The position numbers were made by a program, and so were the translations under genes. From Nanobdellota archaeon (lineage in GTDB: Archaea; Nanobdellota; Nanobdellia; Pacearchaeales; GW2011-AR1): 64,000 nt of DNA. The stretch is taken from assembly GCA_030648155.1 (NCBI GenBank), contig JAUSIK010000002.1, positions 171,458 to 235,457 of the forward strand, in the 5' to 3' direction. Positions within the stretch are counted from its first letter, which is position 1. Each line of letters begins with the position of its first letter. The notes beneath the pieces were generated by a model. That model made no database searches, was not told the origin of the DNA, and worked only from the letters and a program-made list of their open reading frames with translations. Of the stretch, positions 52,467 through 60,358 are shown piece by piece.

Positions 52467-53543
52467 TTAATAATACTCCAAGCTCTTGAAAATATCTGCA
52501 ATACTTAATTTTTTGGCGCTTATTACACTATCAGCCCCGCCACAATACAATATAATATCTTTCCCATTAAGATCCATAATAGCTCCTGTAGGAAATATTA
52601 CATTATTCATATATCCAGTTTTCTCATAAGTTTTAGTAGGCGAAATTAAAGGTTTATTAAGTGGACTTCTAGCTAAAATCTTTTCAGGATTTTTTAGATC
52701 AAGTAAAAGTGCACCTACATTATAATAAGTTATGTCATTTTTTTTTATCACTCCATGATAAATCTCAAGCCACCCATTTTTAGTTTTTATAGGCGGAGCA
52801 CCAGCACCAATTCTATCATGATCCCACCCATTAGTCCTAGGCTGAACAATGCTCCTTTCTCTCCCCCAATAAATCAAATCAGGAGAATAAGAAATCCAAA
52901 TGCTAGGCCTGCTAAATTCAAACGATCCTTCAGGGCGGTGTAATGCAACATATTTTCCCATTATCTTTTCTGGAAAAATGACTGCATCCTTATTTTGCTC
53001 TCTAAATATAATTCCTTTCCTTTCCCACTTAACTAAATCTTTTGATACAGCCAATGAAGTCGAAACGCCGTCGTTATACGATACAGAAACATAAGTCATT
53101 AAATAATTACCTCCATTTTTAACTATTCTTGCATCTTCAACACCATAATCTCCATCTCCAGGTACTCCCGTAAAGACCGGCTTATCATTTAATCTCTCTA
53201 TATTAAACCCGTTTTTCGCCAATATAACTTTTTTAAAATGGGATATAGTTGGCAATCTGCACAATCCATCTTTTAAATACATCTCTCCCCAGCGCCCCAT
53301 CCTAACTATATCTTCTTTACTTATTTCTTCATAATCGAATTTATACTCTTTTTCAGAGGACATTATAGGGCAAGTCATTCCTCCCTTTTTTCCTTGTACA
53401 CTTTCAGCAACTCTTACATATAAAAGAACTCTTTTATCTGCTAATCTAATAGCTCCAGGATTTAAAATTCCTTTTATTTCCCAATCTATAAAACTAGGTT
53501 TAAAATCAGTTGGCTTAAGCAAAAGTTTATCTATTATCTTCAT
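52467..53543 (-). CDS. GH130-family glycan phosphorylase-like protein (second copy)
   Basis: 358 residues from MKIIDKLLLKPTDFKPS; the leader AAGAGAGGTGAAA directly before this ATG is a strong ribosome site, so the earlier TTG codon is not the start. PGAIRLADKRVLLYVRVAE, GVEDARIVKNGGNYLMTYVS, LHRPEGSFEFSRPSIWISYSPDLIYWG and RIGAGAPPIKTKNGWLEIYHGV match the protein at 44487. The conserved Asp in GVEDAR is kept. In an operon with nagB. Confidence 0.9.
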   Translation of the reverse strand: MKIIDKLLLKPTDFKPSFIDWEIKGILNPGAIRLADKRVLLYVRVAESVQGKKGGMTCPIMSSEKEYKFDYEEISKEDIVRMGRWGEMYLKDGLCRLPTISHFKKVILAKNGFNIERLNDKPVFTGVPGDGDYGVEDARIVKNGGNYLMTYVSVSYNDGVSTSLAVSKDLVKWERKGIIFREQNKDAVIFPEKIMGKYVALHRPEGSFEFSRPSIWISYSPDLIYWGRERSIVQPRTNGWDHDRIGAGAPPIKTKNGWLEIYHGVIKKNDITYYNVGALLLDLKNPEKILARSPLNKPLISPTKTYEKTGYMNNVIFPTGAIMDLNGKDIILYCGGADSVISAKKLSIADIFKSLEYY

Positions 53544-53690
53544 TTTCACCTCTCTTGTCAAGAATCCTCACAGTGAATTCCGGACGTGGTTAGATTCTTG
53601 ATCACACAAGATTTACTTTTGCCTTCTCACTAGTTAAAACAGGGAGTTAATGCAAACAGCAAATCTTGATGTATTAAAATACAATTCTCT
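53544..53690 (-). promoter_or_regulatory. Long structured leader before the GH130-nagB operon
   Basis: On the minus strand the leader holds CAAGATTT (53661-53668), AAATCTTG (53607-53614), TCAAGAATC (53593-53601) and GATTCTTGA (53558-53566), in that order. The first pair closes a 46-nt loop by 8 bp, the second a 26-nt loop by 9 bp, and the shared CAAGA/TCTTG cores allow swapped pairings. The second hairpin ends 4 nt before the GAGAGGTG ribosome site. The promoter should lie near 53690. Confidence 0.45.
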
Positions 53691-53726
53691 CTTTAAATTA
53701 CTTTCTACAAGGGTGTTAGACAAAAA

Positions 53727-54074
53727 CTATTTAAAACACACACAATCAACATTCACAACTAAAGGGTTTAATCTTGCAAGTGTTTGAATGCTTCTTATTT
53801 CACATTGCTCCGCATCCTCATTGTACTTCTCTAAATACTTTTTCATGCAAAATCCAGAATCATAAATGGGAATAGTTCCCCCAGCAAAATCTAAATTAAC
53901 TGTTTTATGCACTTCTTTAAGGCTAAATACTACCTCTTCTTTTCCAATTAAAACTTTATCGCCGCTATTTCTTATCCCTATCAAAAAATAAAATGCCAAA
54001 AATAATATTAATACAGAAATACTACCAATCAAAATGCCTTTCATCAAGCTATTTTTCATCCCCTCTTTTTTCAT
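53727..54074 (-). CDS. Unknown N-terminally anchored extracytoplasmic protein
   Basis: 115 residues. One membrane helix (LMKGILIGSISVLILFLAFYFLIG), then about 75 residues outside with four Cys (FCMKKY, QCEIR, CVCFK) that may form disulphides. AAAAAGAGGGG precedes the ATG. No family recognised. Confidence 0.55.
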   Translation of the reverse strand: MKKEGMKNSLMKGILIGSISVLILFLAFYFLIGIRNSGDKVLIGKEEVVFSLKEVHKTVNLDFAGGTIPIYDSGFCMKKYLEKYNEDAEQCEIRSIQTLARLNPLVVNVDCVCFK

Positions 54075-54336
54075 ACAATCAAATATTAAGTACAGTATAT
54101 ATACTTTTCATTTTATTTCTGGGTTTGAATTTCTTTATTGTTATTAAGCCCAGTATACCACATAGTCCATCCTATCATCCCCAATCATGTTTTAAACATC
54201 ACTACATTAACAATAATTAAAGTTTATCAATTTTAAATAATTAATTTTTAGCGTTTTTACATATATATTTTTAATTTTTACATTTATAAAAAGATTAAGA
54301 AAAGAGTTTTACTTTACAGTTTTTATCAATAATTGG

Positions 54337-54564
54337 CTATTTTTTTGCCAAAGTTAATACATGCCTAATTTTTATTATAGCTGTATCTCTTTCAATTTCC
54401 ACCAATAAATATTCATCTAAGACTAGAACCGCTTTATCTTTATTCCCCATTATAAATAACTCCTGCTTTAAAATCCCAATTACATTAACCTCCTCTTTCA
54501 TTAAAGAGGACATATCGTTCCATTCAATTCTTCTTTCTTTCATATTCTTTTCTTCTCTTTTCAT
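54337..54564 (-). CDS. Unknown small protein
   Basis: 75 residues; a second in-frame ATG at 54543 gives MKERRIEWND and may be the true start. Beta-rich C-terminus (KAVLVLDEYLLVEIERDTAIIKIRHVLTL). The 262 nt between this gene and 54075 are nearly pure A/T with one CTGGG/CCCAG inverted repeat and no gene that I can see. Confidence 0.4.
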   Translation of the reverse strand: MKREEKNMKERRIEWNDMSSLMKEEVNVIGILKQELFIMGNKDKAVLVLDEYLLVEIERDTAIIKIRHVLTLAKK

Positions 54565-54610
54565 AATATAAAAGCCATTTAATTTATTACTTATATAATC
54601 ATAGTCCAGA

Positions 54611-54740
54611 TTTTATATAAATATAAGAAGTATATCTTAAACTTCTTTTATCACAAAACCCTTCGGGTTTCGTGGTTTTGTGATAACCGGAAGAAATCGA
54701 CATAATAATCTCTAGCTTAAAAGCCAGAGATTTCTCAAGA
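54611..54740 (+). ncRNA. Candidate structured RNA or IS200/IS605-type end remnant
   Basis: A strong TATA (TTTTATATAAATA, 54611-54623) is followed, about 25 nt later, by a perfect 13-bp hairpin (TTATCACAAAACC at 54648-54660, GGTTTTGTGATAA at 54674-54686) and by a second hairpin AATCTCT-A-GCTT-AA-AAGC-C-AGAGATT (54707-54732) that ends with TTTCTCAAGAG. No reading frame fits. The second hairpin, with its GCTT/AAGC core and CTCAAGAG edge, resembles the right ends (and the omega-RNA 3' ends) of IS200/IS605 elements. Confidence 0.45.
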
Positions 54741-54743
54741 GTG

Positions 54744-54866
54744 TTAGTAATCCTTGGAACTTGCACTATTATTATCTATATCTATATTTTCAGAAGTCCC
54801 TCTAAATCCTGATCCCGCTTTCAAGTCTACGACCTCATCAGTAATAAAGTCGACAGCACCTTGCAT
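54744..54866 (-). CDS. Small acidic protein, third gene of the DUF1469/DUF883 operon
   Basis: 40 residues (MQGAVDFITDEVVDLKAGS...). GAGGGTGAT before the ATG is a fair ribosome site and the gene starts 7 nt after the stop of the DUF883 gene. Soluble and acidic, no family recognised. The position copies the third gene of yqjD-yqjE-yqjK-like bacterial operons, without clear sequence likeness. Confidence 0.5.
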   Translation of the reverse strand: MQGAVDFITDEVVDLKAGSGFRGTSENIDIDNNSASSKDY

Positions 54867-54873
54867 ATCACCC

Positions 54874-55110
54874 TCAAAACATATCTCTAAAACTATCAAA
54901 CCAACTTTTCTTTCTTCTTCCAAAAAGAGCTGCTACTCCAATTGCAGTCAAAGCCCCAACACTTGCAGCTACACCAATAGATTTCCAAGGGTTTTCTTGA
55001 ACAAATTCGTCTGTTTTTTCCTTAGCATGTGCTATTTTCTCTTTAGTAGTATCCCATCCTCTTCTAACTATTCCCTCATCTTCATCGTTTTTATCTTTTC
55101 TTGTTGCCAT
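54874..55110 (-). CDS. DUF883/YqjD-ElaB-like membrane protein
   Basis: 78 residues. A charged amphipathic helix (WDTTKEKIAHAKEKTDEFVQENPWKSIGVAASVGALTAIGVAALFGRRKK) runs into one membrane helix, then a short basic-aromatic tail: the YqjD/ElaB plan (VxxxPWxxxGxAAxxGxxxG). Bacterial members bind ribosomes to the membrane in stationary phase. It follows the DUF1469-like gene by 11 nt. Confidence 0.78.
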   Translation of the reverse strand: MATRKDKNDEDEGIVRRGWDTTKEKIAHAKEKTDEFVQENPWKSIGVAASVGALTAIGVAALFGRRKKSWFDSFRDMF

Positions 55111-55121
55111 CTTAATTTATA

Positions 55122-55412
55122 TTATTTAAATAACTTAATAATAATACCTAATATTAATCCCACAGCCCCAACTATAAAAAATGCCAGTGTTCTTGTTAAC
55201 TCTAAATATTCAACAAAAAAGTATACGAAAGAAATTGCAATAAATAATATCCCTATTAATAATAAACCAATAGAGATAGTGCTTCTAACTAACCTTTTCT
55301 CAACTCTTTTAACTTCTACGTCAACTTTTCGTCTAACATCTCTTTTAACCTCATTTGTGAATTCGCCCACTCCCTTAATCAATCCTTCTTTTATAGACTC
55401 TAGTATTCCCAT
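55122..55412 (-). CDS. DUF1469/YqjE (holin superfamily III)-like membrane protein
   Basis: 96 residues: an amphipathic N-terminus (ESIKEGLIKGVGEFTNEVKRDVRRKV) and two membrane helices (STISIGLLLIGILFIAISFVYFF; LAFFIVGAVGLILGIIIKLF). This is the YqjE/Phage_holin_3_6 layout. It is the promoter-proximal gene of the operon with the DUF883 protein. Confidence 0.7.
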   Translation of the reverse strand: MGILESIKEGLIKGVGEFTNEVKRDVRRKVDVEVKRVEKRLVRSTISIGLLLIGILFIAISFVYFFVEYLELTRTLAFFIVGAVGLILGIIIKLFK

Positions 55413-55492
55413 AATAAATAATACAATTCAGAGTTTTTAAAACTGTGGAATTTAGTTATAGTGGTAAAAATAAAGAAAGATTTAGATTAAAA

Positions 55493-55912
55493 CTAATTAT
55501 ACATTAATATCTCTTTTTTAGGCACTTTGTGCCCTAAATTTAAAGTTAAAGGAATAGGCACATTAATTTCCTTGCCCTCTTTTTTAAGAATCATCATTAA
55601 AAGGACATAAACGTGATTAGTCTTATATATTACAGACATTTTCATACTTTCAATATTTTTTAAGTCTGCTTGGCTTATGCCTAAATTTCCACTAGCTTCC
55701 ATTATTTCTATACCGCAAACTAAATTGCTAGAGCTAACATCTAAGATAAATTCCCCTATATCTATCGATGCTTTTATCTTATCCCCAGTAGAGATAAAAA
55801 AAATGTCATTCTCTGCATCATAATCTATTGTTTTAATTTGTTTTTTATTTCCATCCGATCTAAAGTTTCCTTTTCCATAATTCCCAACTCCAAAACCTCT
55901 AAGTACCATCAT
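55493..55912 (-). CDS. DUF2283-like protein
   Basis: 139 residues. TIDYDAENDIFFISTGDKIKASIDIGEFILDVSSSNLVCGIEIMEAS matches DUF2283 (YDxExDxLxIxxxxxxxxxSxxxxxxIxxDxxxxxxIxGIEIxxAS), a small beta-rich fold. The function of the family is unknown. A further 45 residues extend it. Either of two adjacent ATGs can be the start. Confidence 0.65.
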   Translation of the reverse strand: MMVLRGFGVGNYGKGNFRSDGNKKQIKTIDYDAENDIFFISTGDKIKASIDIGEFILDVSSSNLVCGIEIMEASGNLGISQADLKNIESMKMSVIYKTNHVYVLLMMILKKEGKEINVPIPLTLNLGHKVPKKEILMYN

Positions 55913-55997
55913 CTTACCAATAAAATTAGAGTATTAATAACCCTTTCTAAAAAAGAATTAATTATTTAAACTCTCCTTCATTTTAAACTTTATAAAA

Positions 55998-56831
55998 ATG
56001 GAAAAATCAAAAAAAGAAGGTGAAAAGGTCAGTTTTAATTTGTCCCCTACTAGTTTGAACACCTATTATCAAAGTCCTCTTCTATTTTATTTGACTTATA
56101 TTGCTAAAGTACCAGATGATACACCCGTTCCAGTATGTTATGGCCTTTCAGGAAACATCATTCATGCATGTCTAGAAAAATATGCTAAAAAAGAGTTGGA
56201 TATGGATGAAGCTATTATTCATCTGGCTACTTTGTGGGAAAAATATAACCTCCATTCTCATAAAGACCTGAAAGGCGAAGTTTTAAATCAAGAAGAATAT
56301 CTCCAAGCACTCCTTTCAGGAATTTCTATAATAGAAAAACATACAGATCATATTTGCGAAGAAAACATCAATTTTTCTCTTCTAGAAAATGAAGACTTTA
56401 AAATAGGGGTAAAAGGGATCATTGATTTGCAAACCAAACAAAAAGTAGATAATAATAAAATCATTATCGATTATAAAACAAGCAATAATATCAACATAGG
56501 CAAAGAATTCCAACGTCAAGCTACTTTTTACAATTATCTTTTATATAAACAAAAAAACTTTATTCCCTCAAAAACAATATTCCATTATCTTAAATTAGGA
56601 ATTCCAAAAGTATACAATATAAATATAGAAGATATAAAGGCTTTTGAAATGGAGCTTAATGAAATTGCCAGCCAAATTCTTGCATTTGGAAAAGATATTT
56701 CAAATTATCCTATAGGTAATATATACGATACATTCAATTCAAAAAGACAAGCCTGCCTTAATGAAGTATCCAAAAGAAAATTCCTTAATAATCAAATATC
56801 CCTTATTAATTTGGAATTAGATAGATTTTAA
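55998..56831 (+). CDS. PD-(D/E)XK nuclease family protein (RecB/Cas4-like)
   Basis: 277 residues. SPTSLNTYYQSPLLFYLTYI is the N-terminal ssDNA-side segment of RecB-like nucleases, GNIIHACLEKY supplies the His, GVKGIIDL the Asp, KIIIDYKTS the D-x-K pair and FQRQATFYNYLL motif QxxxY. No Cys cluster of a Cas4/AddB iron-sulphur domain is evident and no Cas genes are near. It is likely a DNA repair exonuclease subunit or stand-alone nuclease. Confidence 0.8.
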   Translation: MEKSKKEGEKVSFNLSPTSLNTYYQSPLLFYLTYIAKVPDDTPVPVCYGLSGNIIHACLEKYAKKELDMDEAIIHLATLWEKYNLHSHKDLKGEVLNQEEYLQALLSGISIIEKHTDHICEENINFSLLENEDFKIGVKGIIDLQTKQKVDNNKIIIDYKTSNNINIGKEFQRQATFYNYLLYKQKNFIPSKTIFHYLKLGIPKVYNINIEDIKAFEMELNEIASQILAFGKDISNYPIGNIYDTFNSKRQACLNEVSKRKFLNNQISLINLELDRF

Positions 56832-56908
56832 ATTATTAATATATATTAACACCGAAACATCTATATCGGTATCTAAATATTTATAATTAGCAATTATTTT
56901 CATAAATA

Positions 56909-57529
56909 ATGAAATTAGAAGAATTAAAACTAAAAAAAGAAGAGTTGCCTATTTTACATGGTACGTGTTTTCAAGTTCCAATTCATCCTAAACTTCTAGA
57001 ACCTAATAGAATTATTCCAGATGATCTAGCTCCAATAGCCTTTGCAGAAACAGTAGGAGATTGGTATAAAGATTTAAAAAAATATAGGGACACAGCAAAT
57101 TTAGAAGATCAAACAAAGAATTGGTATGATAATTTTTTTCTTAAAGGAATGCCCATAATTGAAAAAAAAGGTATTCATCAATCTATAATGTCCGGAGTAT
57201 GGATTGATGAATATATCACACAGGAAAATGGATTCGCTAGATGCTTGGAAATAAATAGAAATGTAGGCGGTTCTTTATATTTCCCAGGTAGTGGAGGATT
57301 AGATTGTGAGGCTTTGCTCTATACTACAAGAGAAAACATATCCTATATAAAATTCTCGCCCCAAAAAGCAAAAGAATTTGGATTCAAGGAATTTAATATA
57401 GAGGCTGAAAAATGTGTTAATGTTTATATTTATGGTCAACATAATATCGACCACTACCATGGTGCCTTATTCTTAAGGAATTGGGCGATTAATTATATGA
57501 ACAAGGCATTTGAATTTATTTCTGATTAA
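56909..57529 (+). CDS. Unknown soluble protein
   Basis: 206 residues. Contains EELPILHGTCFQVPIHPKLL, GGSLYFPGSGGLDCEALLYTTRENISYIKFS and VYIYGQHNIDHYHGALFLRNW. No membrane segment. No family recognised; the Cys/His pattern could bind a metal. Confidence 0.5.
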   Translation: MKLEELKLKKEELPILHGTCFQVPIHPKLLEPNRIIPDDLAPIAFAETVGDWYKDLKKYRDTANLEDQTKNWYDNFFLKGMPIIEKKGIHQSIMSGVWIDEYITQENGFARCLEINRNVGGSLYFPGSGGLDCEALLYTTRENISYIKFSPQKAKEFGFKEFNIEAEKCVNVYIYGQHNIDHYHGALFLRNWAINYMNKAFEFISD

Positions 57530-57575
57530 ATAGATTTAAATTGCAGGCTATTGCCTTAAAAACATAACTCTGCTT

Positions 57576-57914
57576 TTATTTCTCTCTTAAACCTTTTTTA
57601 AATCCCTTAGCAAGACCCTTCGCCAAGGCTTCACTGTTTTTTTCAGTTGCCCAAGCAGTTTCTTTAGCAATATAACCTGATTTTGCCCCTATTGATCCAA
57701 GAGATTTTTTATATATTCCAATCATTATTAAAGACCCTCCAATAAAGACCATAAACATTCCTATCGCCATACTCAAAACCCCCGAAAATTCAAGATTCAG
57801 AAGAGGCACTAGCCCTAATCCCATCAATACTAATCCAAGAACAGCAATAATTGCCCCAAGTCCAATAAGAATAATTCCCATAGTATTATAATCCCTAGAA
57901 TTCTTTTTAGGCAT
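57576..57914 (-). CDS. Two-span membrane protein
   Basis: 112 residues. Two hydrophobic spans (TMGIILIGLGAIIAVLGLVLMGLGL and VLSMAIGMFMVFIGGSLIMIGIY), then an Ala/Lys-rich amphipathic tail (SEALAKGLAKGFKKGLREK). No family recognised. Confidence 0.6.
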   Translation of the reverse strand: MPKKNSRDYNTMGIILIGLGAIIAVLGLVLMGLGLVPLLNLEFSGVLSMAIGMFMVFIGGSLIMIGIYKKSLGSIGAKSGYIAKETAWATEKNSEALAKGLAKGFKKGLREK

Positions 57915-57997
57915 CTATTCTAAAAGAAAATTGAGTATTTAAGGTTTTTTTATTTTAAAGACTCCAGTAAAATTATACTTCTGGTTTAATTATTTCA

Positions 57998-58312
57998 CTA
58001 CACTACAACCGCAGTACCACTCATTGAAACCATGAGCATTGTTCCTTTTCCAACAGTTTCGTAATCGAGATCAATTCCTACAATTGCATTTGCACCAAGT
58101 TGCTTTGCTTTTTGAATCATATCCTGTTTCGCCATTTCTTGTGCATCTTTTAGAACTTTTTCATAAGCTGCAGATCTTCCTCCAACAATATCACGAATTC
58201 CAGCAAAGAAATCTCTAAAAATATTAGCCCCGAGTATTGATTCTCCACTTACAATACCCAAATATTCCTTAATTTTCTTGCCCTCTATGGAAGGAGTCGT
58301 TGTGAGTATCAT
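57998..58312 (-). CDS. YbjQ/UPF0145 heavy-metal-binding-like protein
   Basis: 104 residues, full family length. [51 protein letters not shown], then [20 protein letters not shown], is the YbjQ signature. The family forms pentamers; the proposed metal role is poorly proven. Confidence 0.92.
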   Translation of the reverse strand: MILTTTPSIEGKKIKEYLGIVSGESILGANIFRDFFAGIRDIVGGRSAAYEKVLKDAQEMAKQDMIQKAKQLGANAIVGIDLDYETVGKGTMLMVSMSGTAVVV

Positions 58313-58460
58313 ATTGTTTTATATCCTTTTTATTTATATAACTTTCTCCACTTTATTTTTAGCATTATTTTAATAAACTATATAGTTGAAAAACATAATT
58401 AAAATAATTTTCTATTTTGTTTTGATAAAATACTTAAAGTTATAATATCTATCCTTAGTA

Positions 58461-59012
58461 ATGGAAAAGAAAAAGGAGCGTGTTGCTATTTTTATTGATG
58501 GGAGAAATTTTTATCATAGCACAAAACGTCTAGAAAGAAAAGGATTCGAAATAAGTCTTGAAAAACTAGTCAGTGATTTAGTTGGAAGCAGAGAGCTCGT
58601 TACTGTTTATTATTATAACGCTCTGTTAGACAAAGAGTATGATTTAAGGAGATACGAAGAACACAATAAATATCTTGATAGTCTGAGAAAAATTCCGAAA
58701 TTTAAAGTTGTTTTGTGTGATTGGAGAAAAATAATCGAAAAAAATGGAAATGTGAGATATGATATAAAAGGAGATGATGTTTACTTAGCGCATGATCTTT
58801 TGATAGGTGCTTTTGATAATCTCTATGATATTGCAATTATTATAAGCGGTGATGCAGATTTCATTCCTGTAATCAACACGCTAAGAAAGAGATTTAAGAA
58901 AAAAGTAGGGAATGGATTTTTTAGAAGAACTTCATCATATAAGTTAAGGAAAGCATGCAACTTTTCTGCAAATCTTAACAAAATTATAATTAAGCTAAAC
59001 CAGAAGGAATAG
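58461..59012 (+). CDS. NYN-domain (LabA/DUF88) ribonuclease-like protein
   Basis: 183 residues. VAIFIDGRNFYHSTK with the first Asp, NALLDKEYDLRRYEEH, GDDVYLAHDLLIGAF and IIISGDADFIPVINTLRKR carry all acidic residues of the NYN/PIN-like fold. Likely a metal-dependent ribonuclease. Structured inverted repeats follow its stop codon. Confidence 0.86.
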   Translation: MEKKKERVAIFIDGRNFYHSTKRLERKGFEISLEKLVSDLVGSRELVTVYYYNALLDKEYDLRRYEEHNKYLDSLRKIPKFKVVLCDWRKIIEKNGNVRYDIKGDDVYLAHDLLIGAFDNLYDIAIIISGDADFIPVINTLRKRFKKKVGNGFFRRTSSYKLRKACNFSANLNKIIIKLNQKE

Positions 59013-59030
59013 TAAAAAAAGGAAGCGTCA

Positions 59031-59100
59031 GTGCCATCCTAAGATGGCACCTCGCGAGTATGATTATTCTTGGTCTTTAAAGTTTATAAAACTTTCGCGA
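59031..59100 (+). repeat. Cluster of inverted repeats, possible RNA structure or transcript end
   Basis: GTGCCATC-CTAA-GATGGCAC (59031-59050, 8-bp stem and tetraloop), palindrome CTCGCGAG (59051-59058), and AAAGTTT-ATA-AAACTTT (59079-59095), with TCGCGA repeated at 59052-59057 and 59095-59100. The region between the NYN gene and 59287 (274 nt) has no open frame I can support. Confidence 0.5.
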
Positions 59101-59286
59101 AATGACTAATTAACAGGTTTTAATATGTCTACCAAATTCAAAGATAAATTCCCCTAATTTACTCAAAAAAGATAAATAAACCGAAGTAATAAACGCCAAG
59201 GCTGAACCAGAAAAAAGGGTTGCAATTTATTTGCATTTGGGTATATTAACCGACAGATTTAAAAGCTATTCCGTTCGGATTAAAAT

Positions 59287-60147
59287 ATGTGGTTCATTGA
59301 AAGAATATTTGGAAGAAAGAAAGATCAAATAAAAAACCCAGAAGTAGAATCAAAAGAATCCGTCTCGCTTGGTAATCTTGTTAATAGAACAACCGAAGCA
59401 TTGGAGGAGATATTGTTGGATAGTAAAGATCTTAATTTCTATCAAAATCAAATTGGAGAATGGCATGGAATAGAAAAATCAAAAATTAGAGAAAATTTAA
59501 AGTCAATGTATGAGTTTGCAGTGGCGATTAGAGGAAATTCACAAGATTATTTTAATTTAGCTAGCATTGAGTCACGTATAGCAGATTCAATTCATGAAGA
59601 ATCAAAATCACTATTGCATTACCAATCAGCAATTGGTTATCTAAGAAAAGTAAGAGAAGAGGATAGAGGTTTAGCCTATAATAGTTCACTTGCTATAAAC
59701 CTATTTGATTTGTGGGATAATAAACAAGAAAAGGATGTTGAAGAAACCAAGCAAATTTTAAAGGAAGCTTATTCTGAAGTGAAAACATTAATTAATACAG
59801 GTAAAAAATTTAATACATACACAACAAGCTATATGGGGAATATACTCTTTGAAATAGCAGATTCAGATGATCAGCATATTGATATTTCTCAAAAAGAAAA
59901 AATTTTTAGGACAGGAATAAAGTATCTGCAAGAAGTAGCTAATTTGGATGCACAACAGTGTGATTTTTATAACTTAGGAAACGCTCAAGCGACATTTTTA
60001 TATCATTGCTTGGATTTAAAGGAAAGAATGGCTTTAAGAAAAGAAGCATTAAGAAATTTGACAAAGTCTTACGAGTTAAATAAAGATCCGGAAACACTAG
60101 AGTACATAAAAGAAATCGAAGAAGATGGACTTGAATTTTCAGGTTAA
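59287..60147 (+). CDS. Unknown protein, TPR-like helical repeats
   Basis: 286 residues, helical, soluble. Repeated helix pairs such as QDYFNLASIESRIADSIHEESKSLLHYQSAIGYL and DFYNLGNAQATFLYHCLDLKERMALRKEALRNLTKSYEL look like degenerate TPRs. A TTTAAAAG box is in the promoter. The 200 nt after it, up to the next gene, hold nothing I can name. Confidence 0.5.
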   Translation: MWFIERIFGRKKDQIKNPEVESKESVSLGNLVNRTTEALEEILLDSKDLNFYQNQIGEWHGIEKSKIRENLKSMYEFAVAIRGNSQDYFNLASIESRIADSIHEESKSLLHYQSAIGYLRKVREEDRGLAYNSSLAINLFDLWDNKQEKDVEETKQILKEAYSEVKTLINTGKKFNTYTTSYMGNILFEIADSDDQHIDISQKEKIFRTGIKYLQEVANLDAQQCDFYNLGNAQATFLYHCLDLKERMALRKEALRNLTKSYELNKDPETLEYIKEIEEDGLEFSG

Positions 60148-60342
60148 TTGTTTAGTGTGGGTGCTGTTGTAAATGCTATACGCGCACAACCAAAACCCCT
60201 GAACATGTTCGCACTTTTTCTTGATTTATCGAGGCTGTTGAGATTTTTAAAGATCGTTATACTTTCCAATAGTTATCTGATCTTGTAAGTAAAGATGCTA
60301 GAAAACTAATATAGAAAGCTTTAAATATCATTGTAACATATA

Positions 60343-60358
60343 TGTTCCATATGGAACA
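60343..60358. promoter_or_regulatory. Perfect 16-bp palindrome over the MNT start codon
   Basis: TGTTCCAT-ATGGAACA; the second arm begins with the ATG at 60351. TTTAAATA (60320-60327) is 23 nt before that ATG. Its place over the transcript start suggests an autorepressor site for the HTH-MNT protein. Confidence 0.5.

Noticed and set aside
54754..55440. A 228-codon open frame on the plus strand with Ser/Thr/Ile-rich product
   Set aside because: It lies opposite two well-formed small membrane protein genes with the DUF1469 and DUF883 plans and a small gene with a ribosome site; its composition is the mirror of these.
55455..55470. Further AAAGTGGTA-like box (TAGTGGTAAAA) near 55458
   Set aside because: No TATA box or plus-strand gene lies at the right distance.
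55998..56831. Cas4 and a CRISPR locus
   Set aside because: The nuclease has the RecB-like motifs, but no cysteine cluster, no other cas genes and no repeat-spacer array are visible anywhere in the window.
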